Source of the DNA: CAYVQE01 sp964633205
GTDB taxonomy: Bacteria > Myxococcota > B64-G9
Reading direction: 5' to 3'
DNA: 15,803 bases
Assembly (NCBI GenBank): GCA_964633205.1
Contig: CAZWFN010000144.1
Location: 1 to 15,803, forward strand
Position numbers and translations under genes: made by a program. The notes beneath the pieces are model-generated. The model saw only the letters and a program-made list of their open reading frames with translations, made no database searches and was not told where the DNA came from. Positions 1 through 8,800 of the stretch are shown piece by piece (position 1 is the stretch's first letter; each line of letters opens with the position of its first letter).

Positions 1-1
1 G

Positions 2-1285
2 GCCGCCGGTCCGGCCGCCGCCGCCATCGTCAAGGGCCCCATGCTGCAGGACGTGCGCCCCGACGCCATCACCGTGGTGGTCGAGACCGACGACGGCGCG
101 GCCTGTCAGATCGAATGGGACGACGACTTCGGCCGCAGCGATCCGCTGCCCGGCACCGACCAGCACGCCGAGGGCAGCCTCGACGGGCTGCAGCCATCGA
201 CCTGCTATCCCTACCGCGTGCGCTGCGGCGATGCCCTCAGCCCGGCGGGCTCGTTCTGCACCGCGCCGGCGGTGGACGAGCCCTTTCGCTTCGTCGTGCT
301 GGGCGACACCCGCACCCAGCACCAGCGCCACGCCGAGGTGGCGGCGGCGGTGGCCGCCGAGGGGGTGGACTTCTACATCAACACCGGCGACCTGGTCAGC
401 GACGGCGGCAATCCCGACCATTGGCAGTCCTTTTTCGACATCGAGGCCGAGCTGCTGCGCAACCTGCCCTTCTATCCGGTGGTGGGCAACCACGACGAGG
501 TGGACGGCGAGATTCCGATCTACAGCCGGCTGTTCGCCGTGCCGCCGGGCTCGGGCAGCGAGCACTACTACGCCTTCGACTACGGCAATACCCGCTTTCT
601 GGCGCTGGACAACCAGGCGGCGCCCCTGGGCCGGCCCGAGGACGGCTCGGAGCAGGCCCGCTGGTTGGAGACCGAGCTGGCCCGCATCGAGGCCGACCCG
701 GCGCTACGCCACGTCTTCGTGCTGGTCCACGGCAACATGTACTCGGCCGACGACGGCCGCAGCGGCGACGAGGGCCTGCGCACCTGGCGCGATCGTTTCC
801 TGCAGGCCGGGGTGGATGCGGTCTACTCGGGCCACGACCACCACTACGCCCGCGGCCTGGCCGACAACGGCCTGCCCTTCGCGGTGGCCGGCGGCGGCGG
901 CGCGCCGCTATACGACTTCCGCGAGGGCTTCGAGACCGCCGGCGAGCCGATCGAGGTCTCGGTCTGGGGCTGGCTGCCCGAGCCGGGCGACAAGCCCTTC
1001 ACCCTGCTGTGGACGCGCAAGGCCCACCACTACATCCTGATCGAGGTCGCCGGCGAGCACGTCTCGGCCTGTGCCAAGGAGGTGCCGGCCGGCAGCGCCG
1101 ACCCGGGAGTGGCCTTCGACTGCTGGGAGTGGGGCGCGACCGAGGATCCGGATCCCGACCCCGATCCGGACGATCCCGGCAAACAGGGTGGCGGCTGCAT
1201 CACCGGCGGCACGGCCTCGGCCTCGCTGGCCCTGCTGCTGTGCCTGGCGGCCCTGGGCTGCCTGCTGCGGCGGCGCCGCGGCTGA
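2..1285 (+). CDS. Secreted metallophosphoesterase, 5'-truncated by the window, with C-terminal sorting tail
   Basis: The frame is open to the left edge, so the true start lies outside the window; the ATG at 41 falls inside the N-terminal domain. The first residues (IVKGPMLQDVRPDAITVVVE) match the fibronectin-like N-terminal domain of purple-acid-phosphatase-type proteins. The calcineurin-like metallophosphatase motifs follow in order: GDTR (about nt 304), NTGDLV (about 382), GNHDE (about 487), VHGN (about 727) and GHDHHYA (about 832). These supply the two-metal site, so phosphomonoester or phosphodiester hydrolysis outside the cytoplasm is expected; the substrate is unknown. The catalytic domain is followed by an Asp-Pro linker (about 1141-1180) and a tail of GGGC, a hydrophobic segment and RRRR, which resembles the MYXO-CTERM surface-sorting signal. 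It converges on the next gene with 25 nt between stops. The family is firm; the enzyme's specificity is not. Confidence 0.9.
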   Translation, partial: AAGPAAAAIVKGPMLQDVRPDAITVVVETDDGAACQIEWDDDFGRSDPLPGTDQHAEGSLDGLQPSTCYPYRVRCGDALSPAGSFCTAPAVDEPFRFVVLGDTRTQHQRHAEVAAAVAAEGVDFYINTGDLVSDGGNPDHWQSFFDIEAELLRNLPFYPVVGNHDEVDGEIPIYSRLFAVPPGSGSEHYYAFDYGNTRFLALDNQAAPLGRPEDGSEQARWLETELARIEADPALRHVFVLVHGNMYSADDGRSGDEGLRTWRDRFLQAGVDAVYSGHDHHYARGLADNGLPFAVAGGGGAPLYDFREGFETAGEPIEVSVWGWLPEPGDKPFTLLWTRKAHHYILIEVAGEHVSACAKEVPAGSADPGVAFDCWEWGATEDPDPDPDPDDPGKQGGGCITGGTASASLALLLCLAALGCLLRRRRG

Positions 1286-1310
1286 GCCGCTGGCAATCAC
1301 AGCGTTCCGC

Positions 1311-1862
1311 TCAATCGTTGGGGGTGCCGTCGGCGATCCAGTCGCGCAGCAGCTGCATCTCGGTCGCGGACAGGGGCCCGCCGGTCTTGAGGGTCATGTC
1401 CGAGATGCTGTCGGCATTGCAGTCCGGGTGCTCCGGCAGCGAGAACCCGGCCCGCACGCTATCGTCGAACACGGCCACCAGCAAGCTGTCCTCCGGGGTG
1501 GCGCCGATGAAGGGCACGCCGTTGCAACCGGCGAAGTTGCCGATCAGCCCCGACGCCTCGCCCTGCAAGCTGGTATAGGCGGTGTCGCGCGTGCTCCAGT
1601 CCTGGGTGGCCTCGGTGCCCTCGGTGAAGCCCGGCGCGTTCGGGGCGTGGCAGTCGGCGCAGGTCTGGAACGAGCTGGTGTGATACAGCGCGGTGAACGG
1701 CTGCTCGCAGATATTGGCCGCGTTGCACACCAGACCGGGGTCGCAGCTGCCGTCCGGCAGACAGGGCTCGCCCGCGCCGCCCTCCAGCCCGGTGCCGTTG
1801 CAGCCCGCCACCAGCGCCAGTACCGCCAGCCCGGCCAGCGTTCGAATCGCCATCCTCATCAT
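1311..1862 (-). CDS. Monoheme c-type cytochrome-like lipoprotein
   Basis: This 183-residue protein starts with MMRMAIRTLAG and has a type II signal peptide with lipobox LVAGC (Cys21 lipidated). A short Cys-rich knot follows (Cys34, 40, 46, 52; pattern CxxDGxCxxGLxC), a module common in myxobacterial surface proteins. Then comes one heme-binding motif CADCH (68-72). Met156 in SDMTLKTGGPLS followed by LRDWIADG near the C-terminus resembles the distal ligand and last helix of class I cytochromes c, so one covalent heme is likely. GGAGG stands 5 nt before the ATG and fixes the start. The gene begins 24 nt after the stop of the propeller/TPR gene and is probably the last gene of that operon. Possible roles are electron transfer or heme-based sensing in the periplasm; the partner is unknown. 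Cys113 and Cys148 could form a disulfide. Confidence 0.8.
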   Translation of the reverse strand: MMRMAIRTLAGLAVLALVAGCNGTGLEGGAGEPCLPDGSCDPGLVCNAANICEQPFTALYHTSSFQTCADCHAPNAPGFTEGTEATQDWSTRDTAYTSLQGEASGLIGNFAGCNGVPFIGATPEDSLLVAVFDDSVRAGFSLPEHPDCNADSISDMTLKTGGPLSATEMQLLRDWIADGTPND

Positions 1863-1886
1863 GCCCTCCTCCCATCGCGGCTCGCC

Positions 1887-4800
1887 TCAGGTACGTTCAC
1901 CATCTTGGCCCATCCCGCCCTCCAGGTCCAGCAGGCTCAAGACCAGGCCGAACAGGGCCCGCTGCCGCGCCCAGCTGGGGCTGGGGTACTGGCAGATGAA
2001 GTCATAGGCCCGCTGCAGCGGCCGGCGCAGCGCCGCCGCGGTCAGCCCGGCCGCGGCCCCGGCGTCGAGATACAGCCCGGCGTAGTCGCCGAGCAGGCGC
2101 AGGCCCACCGGATTGACCCCGCTGCCGGTGCGGGCGTTGAAGCTGCGCGCCAGGGCCAGGCCCCGCTCCAGGTGCCGGCGGGCCTCGACCGGCCGCTGGC
2201 CGTCTTTGGCCAGCCGCGCCAGCTGCAGCTGCACCCGGGCCAGCTCCAGTACGTCGTCATCCAGCTCGGCGGCTTCCAGGCGCTCGGCCAGCAGCGCGCG
2301 CCGCTGCTGCAGCGCCGCCCGGGCCGCCTCCGCATCGCCGGCCAGCCGCGCCGCCTGGGCCTGCAGGCCGGCCAACAGCAGGGCGTAGTCACGCCGTCCG
2401 GGCCGGTGGGCGGCCCAGGGGTCTTGCCAGCCGGAGTCGTCCGGCTGCGCGCCGGCCGCTGCCGCATCCAGCAGCCCGGCCGCCGCATCCAGCTCGCGAC
2501 CGGCTCGCTGCGCATCCGCGGCGGCCAGGGCCGCGCCGGCCGCCGCCAGGTGGGCCTTGAAGCGGTTCAGCGGTGCAGCGCCGGCCAGCAGCGGCTGCAG
2601 CTCGGCATAGCGTTTCAAGGCTGTCTCGGCTTCGCCGGCCAGCTGCAGGTACAGCGCCAAGCGGTCCAGCGCCAGCGGCCGGAAGCGGCCCAGTTCGCCG
2701 TGGCGCTCGATCAGCGCCAGGGCACGGCGCGCCTGGGCCACGGCCTGCTCGGGTTGGCCGCTGTGGAAGGCGCTGCGGGCCCGGGCCAGGCTGGTGCTCA
2801 GCTCGCCCAGCGGCCGCACGTGGGGCAGTCGATCGCGGCGCTGCAGGTGGCCGAGCGCGATGCGGTGGTTGCCCAGGGCCGACTGCAGCAGGCCGAGCTG
2901 GTGCAGCAATGCTGCCCGTGCCCGCGGGTTGTCCCGGGCCAGATCCAGCGCCAGGAGGTAATCGCGGTGGGCGTCGATGGCCGCCCCGCGGTCACCGCCG
3001 CGCCGGAAGCGCAGGTGCCACAGCGCACCTTTGAGCTGGTGGACCGCCAGCGCGCGCGGCCGGGCGCGCTCCACCCGCGCCAGCAGGGCCAGCGCCCGAT
3101 CGACCTCCCGGGCGAAGCGCTCCGGCTGCGTCGGTGGGGGCAGCTGCCGGGCGATGCGGTAGGCCTGGACGAACAGGCGCTCGGGGTGGTCGGGCGAGCG
3201 CCGGAAGCGCCGCTGGTAGACGCGGTCCAGATCCTGCTTGCCCTCGCGCAGCGCGGCTTCGATGAAGCCGATGTGGGCTTCGAGCGATCCGGTCTGCAGC
3301 GTGGTGCCGTAGAAGTAGCCGCGTGCCTCGGCCACCTCACCGTCGGCCAGCTCCTCGTAGGCCCGCTCGAGCACCACCCGGCGATACAGCGCCTCGGCGT
3401 ACTTGCGTTCGGGGTGGTCGCGCTCGAGCCAGCTGGCCCACGAGGTGGTGAACTGGTACTGCAGGTAGGCGTTGCCCAGGCGCGACGCGGTGCGCACCAC
3501 CGCCAGCACCAGGGCCCGGCGCCGGTCGAACTGCTGGTTGGCCTTGTAGAGCTCGAACAGGCCGGCCCGCACCTCTTCCTCGTCGAGCTCGCCCAAACGC
3601 AGCAACCACAGCCGGGTGGCCACCATCAGCGCGGCCGCCGTCCCCGGCGCCAGCGCCTCGCGTTCGGCCTCCAGCCGCGCGCGGCGCTCGGCCGGCGCCA
3701 GGCCGCGACCGATCTCGGCCACCAGCCGCTCGGCGTGATGAAGCTGGCGCAGCGGATCGAGCGCCGGGTGGCCGGCAAGCTCGCGTTGCAGCGCCACCAG
3801 CGCCTGGCGATCGGCCAGCCGGGTGTGGAACTGACGTATGCGCTGGCCCACCAGGCGCACCACCAGCGGATGGCTCAAGCCGCCGAGCTCCAACCCGGCG
3901 AGCTGGCGGCCGGCCTCGGCCTTGCGGCCCACATCGTCCAGGATCTCGCTCATCACCGCCCGGCGCAGCGCCTCAGCGTCGGCCAGCCCGGCCAGATCCA
4001 GCCCGCGCAGCCGCTGCAGGCGCTCGGCCTCGCTGCCCAGGTACTGCTCGCTCAGTTGGCCGCGGGCCAGGGCCAGGTCCTGGCGCCGGTGGGCAGCCAG
4101 CTCGCGCACCAGCGTCGCCCAGGCGGCCGGCTGGCGTTCGCCTGCGGCCAAGGCGGCCACCCGCCGGCAGTAGAAGCGGGCCGAGGCGTACTCGCGCAGC
4201 TCCAGGTGCAACACGGCCATGCGCTGCGCCACCCGGACACGCTCGGCCGCGTCCTCGATCAGCCCATTTAGCCGGGCCAGCAGCAGCAGCTGGGTCCAGT
4301 GATCGCGGGCGACGCGCACCTCGGCCCGCAAGCGTTCGCCGTCCCAGCCCGGCGGCACCGCCCCGTCGAGCGGCAGGCTGTAGATGTCCAGCGAGCCGTG
4401 GTGCGAGCAGGTCATCACCAGCCGGTCGGCGGTCGGCGCCGGGTAGCGGCAGTTCCAGCGCGCGCTGGTCAGCTGCTCGGGCCGGCCGCTGATCGGCCGG
4501 GCGGCGGCCGCCGCGAAGCCGACCCGGAACAAGACGCTGTTGTCGTTGCCGTCGATGGTGCCGTCGCCGTTGGTGTCGTTGAGATACTGCGAGAAGTACA
4601 GGAAGCGTCCGTCGCGGGAAAAGACCGGGTAGCCGACGGCGCCGGGCAGGTCGGGCCGGAAGAGGACCGGCTGGCTCTGCCGGTCGAGGCGCTGGAAAGC
4701 CAGCGCGCTGCCGGAGCGGCTGGCGAAAGCCACCCCGACCCGCTGGGCGGTGCGCTCCAGTGGCACGTAGGCCAACCAGCGTCCGCCGGGCGACAGCGCC

Positions 4801-5336
4801 GGGCCGATCAAGTTGCGCTCCAGCAGCACCGGGCCCGGCCGGCCGTCCAGACCGAGCTGCTGCAAGCGCAGGTTACCGTGCAATCCGTCGCGTCGCAGCA
4901 CGGCCAGCCGCTCGCCATCCAGCCACAAGGCCTGGCGCTCGGCGCCGTCCAGTCCGGTCAGGCAGCGCCGCCGCTGCTCGGCCACGTTCCACAGACAGAC
5001 GTCGCCGGCCGCGTCCGCCCGGTGCGAGATGTAGACCAGCCAGCGCCCGTCCGGGCTGAAGCGGGGCCAGGCCGTATCGGCGTCGCTGTCGATCAGCCGG
5101 CGCGGGCCGCTGGCCACCGGCCGCTGGATGAACAGCTCGGCGGTGGCGTCGCGATCACTGACGAAGACCAGCGCCGTTCCATCCGGCGCCAGCCGGCCCA
5201 TGATCTGGTTGGCGCTGCCGGCGGTCAGCCGCACCGGCTGGCGCAGGCCGGCCTCGGCCGGCCCGGCGGTGGCCGCCGGCGCCGCTGCGGCCAGCAACGG
5301 GCCCAGCATCGCAGCCATGGTCAGTCGACTCAGCAC
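1887..5336 (-). CDS. Exported PD40/TolB-like beta-propeller protein with long TPR-like helical region
   Basis: This is a 1149-residue protein if GTG at 5336 is the start. That codon is chosen because GGAGG lies 7 nt upstream and the resulting N-terminus (MLSRLTMAAMLGPLLAAAAP) is a good signal peptide; ATG at 5318 is the alternative. It overlaps the upstream gene's stop by 7 nt (GTGCTGA), implying translational coupling. Residues about 35-330 carry WD40-like PD40 blades: LAPDGTALVFVSDRD, FSPDGRWLVYISHRAD, LSPGGRWLAYVPL and FSRDGRFLYFSQYL. One blade contains a calcium-type loop, DTNGDGTIDGND (about 252-263). From about 340 to the end the protein is Ala/Leu/Arg-rich and helical, with TPR-like pairs such as ALGNHRIALGHLQRRD and SGQPEQAVAQARRALALIE. 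No catalytic motif is seen. The architecture suggests a periplasmic scaffold or binding protein. The family assignment is by pattern; the function is unknown. Confidence 0.8.
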   Translation of the reverse strand: MLSRLTMAAMLGPLLAAAAPAATAGPAEAGLRQPVRLTAGSANQIMGRLAPDGTALVFVSDRDATAELFIQRPVASGPRRLIDSDADTAWPRFSPDGRWLVYISHRADAAGDVCLWNVAEQRRRCLTGLDGAERQALWLDGERLAVLRRDGLHGNLRLQQLGLDGRPGPVLLERNLIGPALSPGGRWLAYVPLERTAQRVGVAFASRSGSALAFQRLDRQSQPVLFRPDLPGAVGYPVFSRDGRFLYFSQYLNDTNGDGTIDGNDNSVLFRVGFAAAAARPISGRPEQLTSARWNCRYPAPTADRLVMTCSHHGSLDIYSLPLDGAVPPGWDGERLRAEVRVARDHWTQLLLLARLNGLIEDAAERVRVAQRMAVLHLELREYASARFYCRRVAALAAGERQPAAWATLVRELAAHRRQDLALARGQLSEQYLGSEAERLQRLRGLDLAGLADAEALRRAVMSEILDDVGRKAEAGRQLAGLELGGLSHPLVVRLVGQRIRQFHTRLADRQALVALQRELAGHPALDPLRQLHHAERLVAEIGRGLAPAERRARLEAEREALAPGTAAALMVATRLWLLRLGELDEEEVRAGLFELYKANQQFDRRRALVLAVVRTASRLGNAYLQYQFTTSWASWLERDHPERKYAEALYRRVVLERAYEELADGEVAEARGYFYGTTLQTGSLEAHIGFIEAALREGKQDLDRVYQRRFRRSPDHPERLFVQAYRIARQLPPPTQPERFAREVDRALALLARVERARPRALAVHQLKGALWHLRFRRGGDRGAAIDAHRDYLLALDLARDNPRARAALLHQLGLLQSALGNHRIALGHLQRRDRLPHVRPLGELSTSLARARSAFHSGQPEQAVAQARRALALIERHGELGRFRPLALDRLALYLQLAGEAETALKRYAELQPLLAGAAPLNRFKAHLAAAGAALAAADAQRAGRELDAAAGLLDAAAAGAQPDDSGWQDPWAAHRPGRRDYALLLAGLQAQAARLAGDAEAARAALQQRRALLAERLEAAELDDDVLELARVQLQLARLAKDGQRPVEARRHLERGLALARSFNARTGSGVNPVGLRLLGDYAGLYLDAGAAAGLTAAALRRPLQRAYDFICQYPSPSWARQRALFGLVLSLLDLEGGMGQDGERT

Positions 5337-5881
5337 TTCTTGGCCTCCCAGCGGCCGGCGGCCACCTCGATCCAACCGCCGCAGACCACCCGCTGGCGGC
5401 GGCGCTCGATCCAGGCCTGGCGCACCTGTTGCGGATCGGCGTCCGGGACCTGCTGCTGCAGGAAGCGCCACACCTGGCGCCGGTGCAGGTTGGCGCGCTC
5501 CACCGCCCGGGTCAGCTGGGTCGGCTCCACCTCGCCGCTGCAGTGCTCGGGCGTGCGCCGCAGCAGGCCGTCGAGCCCCTCGCCGATGCAGTGGGCCCGC
5601 AGCAGCGCATCGATCCGCTCGCTGTCGCTGCGCTCGGCGCTGACCAGCCGGGCCACCGCGCCCAACCGGCCGGGCGGCAGCTCGCCGGCCGGGATGTCCT
5701 CGACCTTGGGTTGGATGCCGGCCCGTTCGAGCTCGGCCTCCAACTGCGGATGCTGGCCGCTGGCCTGCAGCTCGAGGGCGGTCTTGTGGTCGACCAGCAC
5801 CACGTCCGGTGCCGAGATGCAGCCGCCGGCGATCGCCAGCCACAGCGCGCCGCCGAGCAGCGACGCCAACCTGCCCGTCAT
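5330..5881 (-). CDS. Lipoprotein with YdbL/DUF1318-like C-terminus
   Basis: This 183-residue protein starts at ATG 5881. GGAGGAGG lies just upstream, and the ATG overlaps the stop of the giant upstream gene as ATGA. The signal peptide ends in lipobox IAGGC (Cys21). The mature start, PDVVLVDHKTALELQASG, and the ending GGWIEVAAGRWEAKKC have the look of DUF1318 proteins; the end lines up by eye with the C-terminus of E. coli YdbL (YVQGINGKWLRK). In E. coli, YdbH (AsmA-like), YnbE (small lipoprotein) and YdbL (periplasmic chaperone-like) act together in intermembrane phospholipid transport. Here one lipidated protein next to an AsmA-like giant could combine the YnbE and YdbL roles. The lipoprotein call is firm; the DUF1318 call is moderate, and the role is inference. 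Five cysteines include the terminal residue. Confidence 0.72.
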   Translation of the reverse strand: MTGRLASLLGGALWLAIAGGCISAPDVVLVDHKTALELQASGQHPQLEAELERAGIQPKVEDIPAGELPPGRLGAVARLVSAERSDSERIDALLRAHCIGEGLDGLLRRTPEHCSGEVEPTQLTRAVERANLHRRQVWRFLQQQVPDADPQQVRQAWIERRRQRVVCGGWIEVAAGRWEAKKC

Positions 5882-8800
5882 GGTTTGCCTCCTCCGTCCA
5901 GCACCGGGGCGATGTAGCGCTCCAGGATGGGACCCAAGGGGATGCCCCGGATCTCGTCGATACGCACCACGCCGGCCACGCCGCCGAGCTCGATGGCGGC
6001 CGACAGCAATCCGTCCCGCATCTGGATCCGGACGTACTCGGGGTAGCCGATCTTCAGGGCCATTCGGATCTTGTTGATGTCCGGGTTTTCCCGGTAGGGA
6101 TCGATCCACTCCAGCGCCGCCAGCAGGTGCTGGCTGCTGATGCGCACCACCTGCACCCGTCCGGACAGCCCCAGCGGATCCGGCTGGAAGCGCAGGTTGG
6201 CGTTGGCGTCGAGCACCTGCTCACCGCCGCTCGGTCGGATGCCGGTGGCGTTGCCCTTGAAGTGCAGCACCGGCTTGCCGCCCAGCCCCTCGGCCACCAG
6301 CTGGCCGGTCACCCGCCCGCCGCCGGCGCTCAGCTCGAGCTGGTCGAGGGCGAAGGTGTCCCAGCTGATGCGCAGGTTGCCGGCCAGCGGCCCCAGCTCC
6401 AGCCCGGCGGCGCGCAGCCGCTCCAGCGCCAGGTAGTGGTCGCCGCGCAGGAACGGGTGCACGTCGGCGAAACGCGCCCGGGCATAGGGGTTGCCCGGCG
6501 GGCCGGGCAGCAGCTCGGGCGCCGCGCCGGGGCGCAGCGCCACGTCCTCCAGGATGGGGATCTGGCCGCTCAGACCGGCCAGCTCGAGCCCGGCACCCGG
6601 CAGTGAGGCGCGCACCTCGGCGCACTCGAGCAGACCGGCCAGCCGGAAGGCCTTCAGATCGCCCGACTCGACCTCGAAGGGCAGCCGCACCGTGCCGGCC
6701 AGCTCGGCATCCTGACCCAGCAGGCCGAGCCGGTCGAGTTGCTGCGTCCACTCCCCGCTGAGGGTCAACGCCTGCCGACCCGGGATCCGCTCGCCGCGGT
6801 CATCCTCCGGCTCGCCCGCTGCCGGGGCGACCGCAGCCGCCAACCGCTGGCGCAACCGATCCACCGCCGCCCGCAACCGCAGCCGGGTGCCGGCGGCCGG
6901 GTTGTCCAGGGCGATCTCCTCGATGCGCAGCGACTCCAGCCGCTCCAGGCTGGCGCGGGCCCGCAGCGCCAGCCGGCCGATGGGGTAGCCGGCCAGCCAG
7001 GGCTGCTCGATCCCATTCGCATCGAGTGCCAGCTGCAACTGCATCCGGCCGCTGCCCGGGCGCCCCCGGCCGGCCAGCTCGGCCCCGAACCCCAGCCCTG
7101 TCAGGCTCAGCCGCTCCTCCGCCGCCTCGGGCCCGGAGCGGCCGACCACCGCCAGCCGTGGGCTGTCCAACCCGACCTCGGCCCGCAGCCGTTCCCGCCC
7201 GCGCCGGCCTTCCAGCTTCAGCGCCAGCTCGGGGCTGGCCAGCTGCAGACCGGCGCCGCCGTAATCCAGACCGCTGACCACCAGCTCGAGGTGCTGCTCG
7301 CCCGCGGCCCGCGCCAGCGGCTCCGCGGCCAAGCGCGGCCGCCAGCCGGCGAAGCCGCGCACCACCCCGGCCAGCCAGCCGCGCTGCTCGAAACGCAACC
7401 CCAGCCGTTCCCAATCCAGGCGGTGCCCTCGGGTCAGCGCCGCGGGCAGCAGCGCGGCCAGCGGGCCCAGGCGCTCGAAACGGCCGCGGCTCGCCAGCCG
7501 CAGCCGGCGTTCGGCCGGGTCGAAAGAGCCTTCCACGTTCAGCTCCACCCGGGGCCCGGCCGGACCGGCGATCGCCAGCGCGGTGACCAGCCGCGGCGGC
7601 CGTGGCCGCCAATCGGTCTTCAGGCGGCCGTTCAACTCGCCTTCGAGCTGGCGGCCGTCGAGCTGCAGCTCGGCCAGCGCGATCTGCAGCTGGCTGTCGA
7701 GCCGGCCATACAGTCCGCCGCTGGCGATGCGCCAGTCGAGCCGGCGCAGCGAAAAGCCGTTGCCGGCTTTCGAGCGCACCCGATCGATGCGGCCGCCGAT
7801 GCGCAGAGCCAGCCGCGAACGCGCCGGCCGCTGCAGGTCGAGCTGCAGGCGGCTGGTGCGCCAATCCAGCTGCACCCGTTCGGCAGCCAGCAGGCGCGTC
7901 CCGCTGCCGGTGTCGGTCGCCGCCAGCCGACCGCAGTCGAGGCCGCCGGACAGGCCTGCCGGCGAGCCGCCGGCCAGGGCCAGCTCGAGATCCAATCGGA
8001 CCCGGCGGGCCGTTGCCGCCAGATCGGGGCTGCGGGCCTCCAGCCGCCGCACCGCCGGTCGCAGCCGCAGCCGGCCGCCGGCGCGCGCCGGCTCGCCCGC
8101 GGGCCAGCTCAGGTTTTCGCCGTCGAGCGCCAGCTCGAGCCCGCGCAGATCGAGCCGCTTGCCGCCGGCCGCGGCCCGCAGCCTGGCGATGGGCAAGGCC
8201 AGCTGCACGTCCAACGCGGTCGGTCCGCGCACCACGGCCGTCAAATCGCCATCCAGCCCGTTCAACCGCAGCCTCTGCCCGCGGCCGGCAGCGTCCAGAC
8301 GGCCCAGGCCGAGCTCGACGGCCAGCTGCGCCGGTGCGCTGAAATCGGGCTGCAGCCCGCTCAGCCGCCAGCCGAGCATGAGGTCGTCCAGCTCGGCCCG
8401 GCCGGCCGGCCCGCCGTCGAGCACGATGGCGGCCACCGGCATGCGCCCTTGGAGCGCGAACGGCGGTCCGCCGTCGAGTTGGCCGGCCGCCTCGAGACGC
8501 CAGCCGCGCACCGTCGCCCGCTGGCCACCGGCGTCTGCCTCCAGCCGGCGGGCAGCCGCGTTCAGGGCGAAACGCCCCCGGCTGGCCAAGGGGTCGGCCA
8601 GCGCCGGCCGCATCTGCTCGACGTCGAGCGAGACCTGCAACCCGTCCACCGCGGCCGTGGCCGACCCGCTGCGCTCCAACCGCTCGGCGGTCAGCCCGAG
8701 CTCGAGTGAAGACCCGGCCTCGGCCCCCAGCTCGGCGTCGAGCCGGGCCTCGAGCCGTTCCATCGCCAGCCGCTGTCCGGCCACCTGCAGCCCGGCCGCG

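Noticed and set aside
1288..1304. Small hairpin CGCTG-N7-CAGCG between convergent stops as a bidirectional terminator
   Set aside because: The stem is only 5 bp with no T tract, too weak to call.
1071..4271. Very long plus-strand open frame opposite the propeller-TPR gene
   Set aside because: It is Gln/Pro/Arg-rich low-complexity sequence antisense to a gene with clear domains and a ribosome-binding site. Long antisense frames are expected at this GC content.
5337..5843. Longer N-terminus for the propeller-TPR protein
   Set aside because: It would read through the lipoprotein gene out of frame and bury the signal peptide.
5882..6109. Longer N-terminus for the YdbL-like lipoprotein
   Set aside because: The extra residues are antisense-like Arg/Pro-rich sequence inside the upstream gene. 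The ATG at 5881 has a strong ribosome-binding site and begins a lipoprotein signal.
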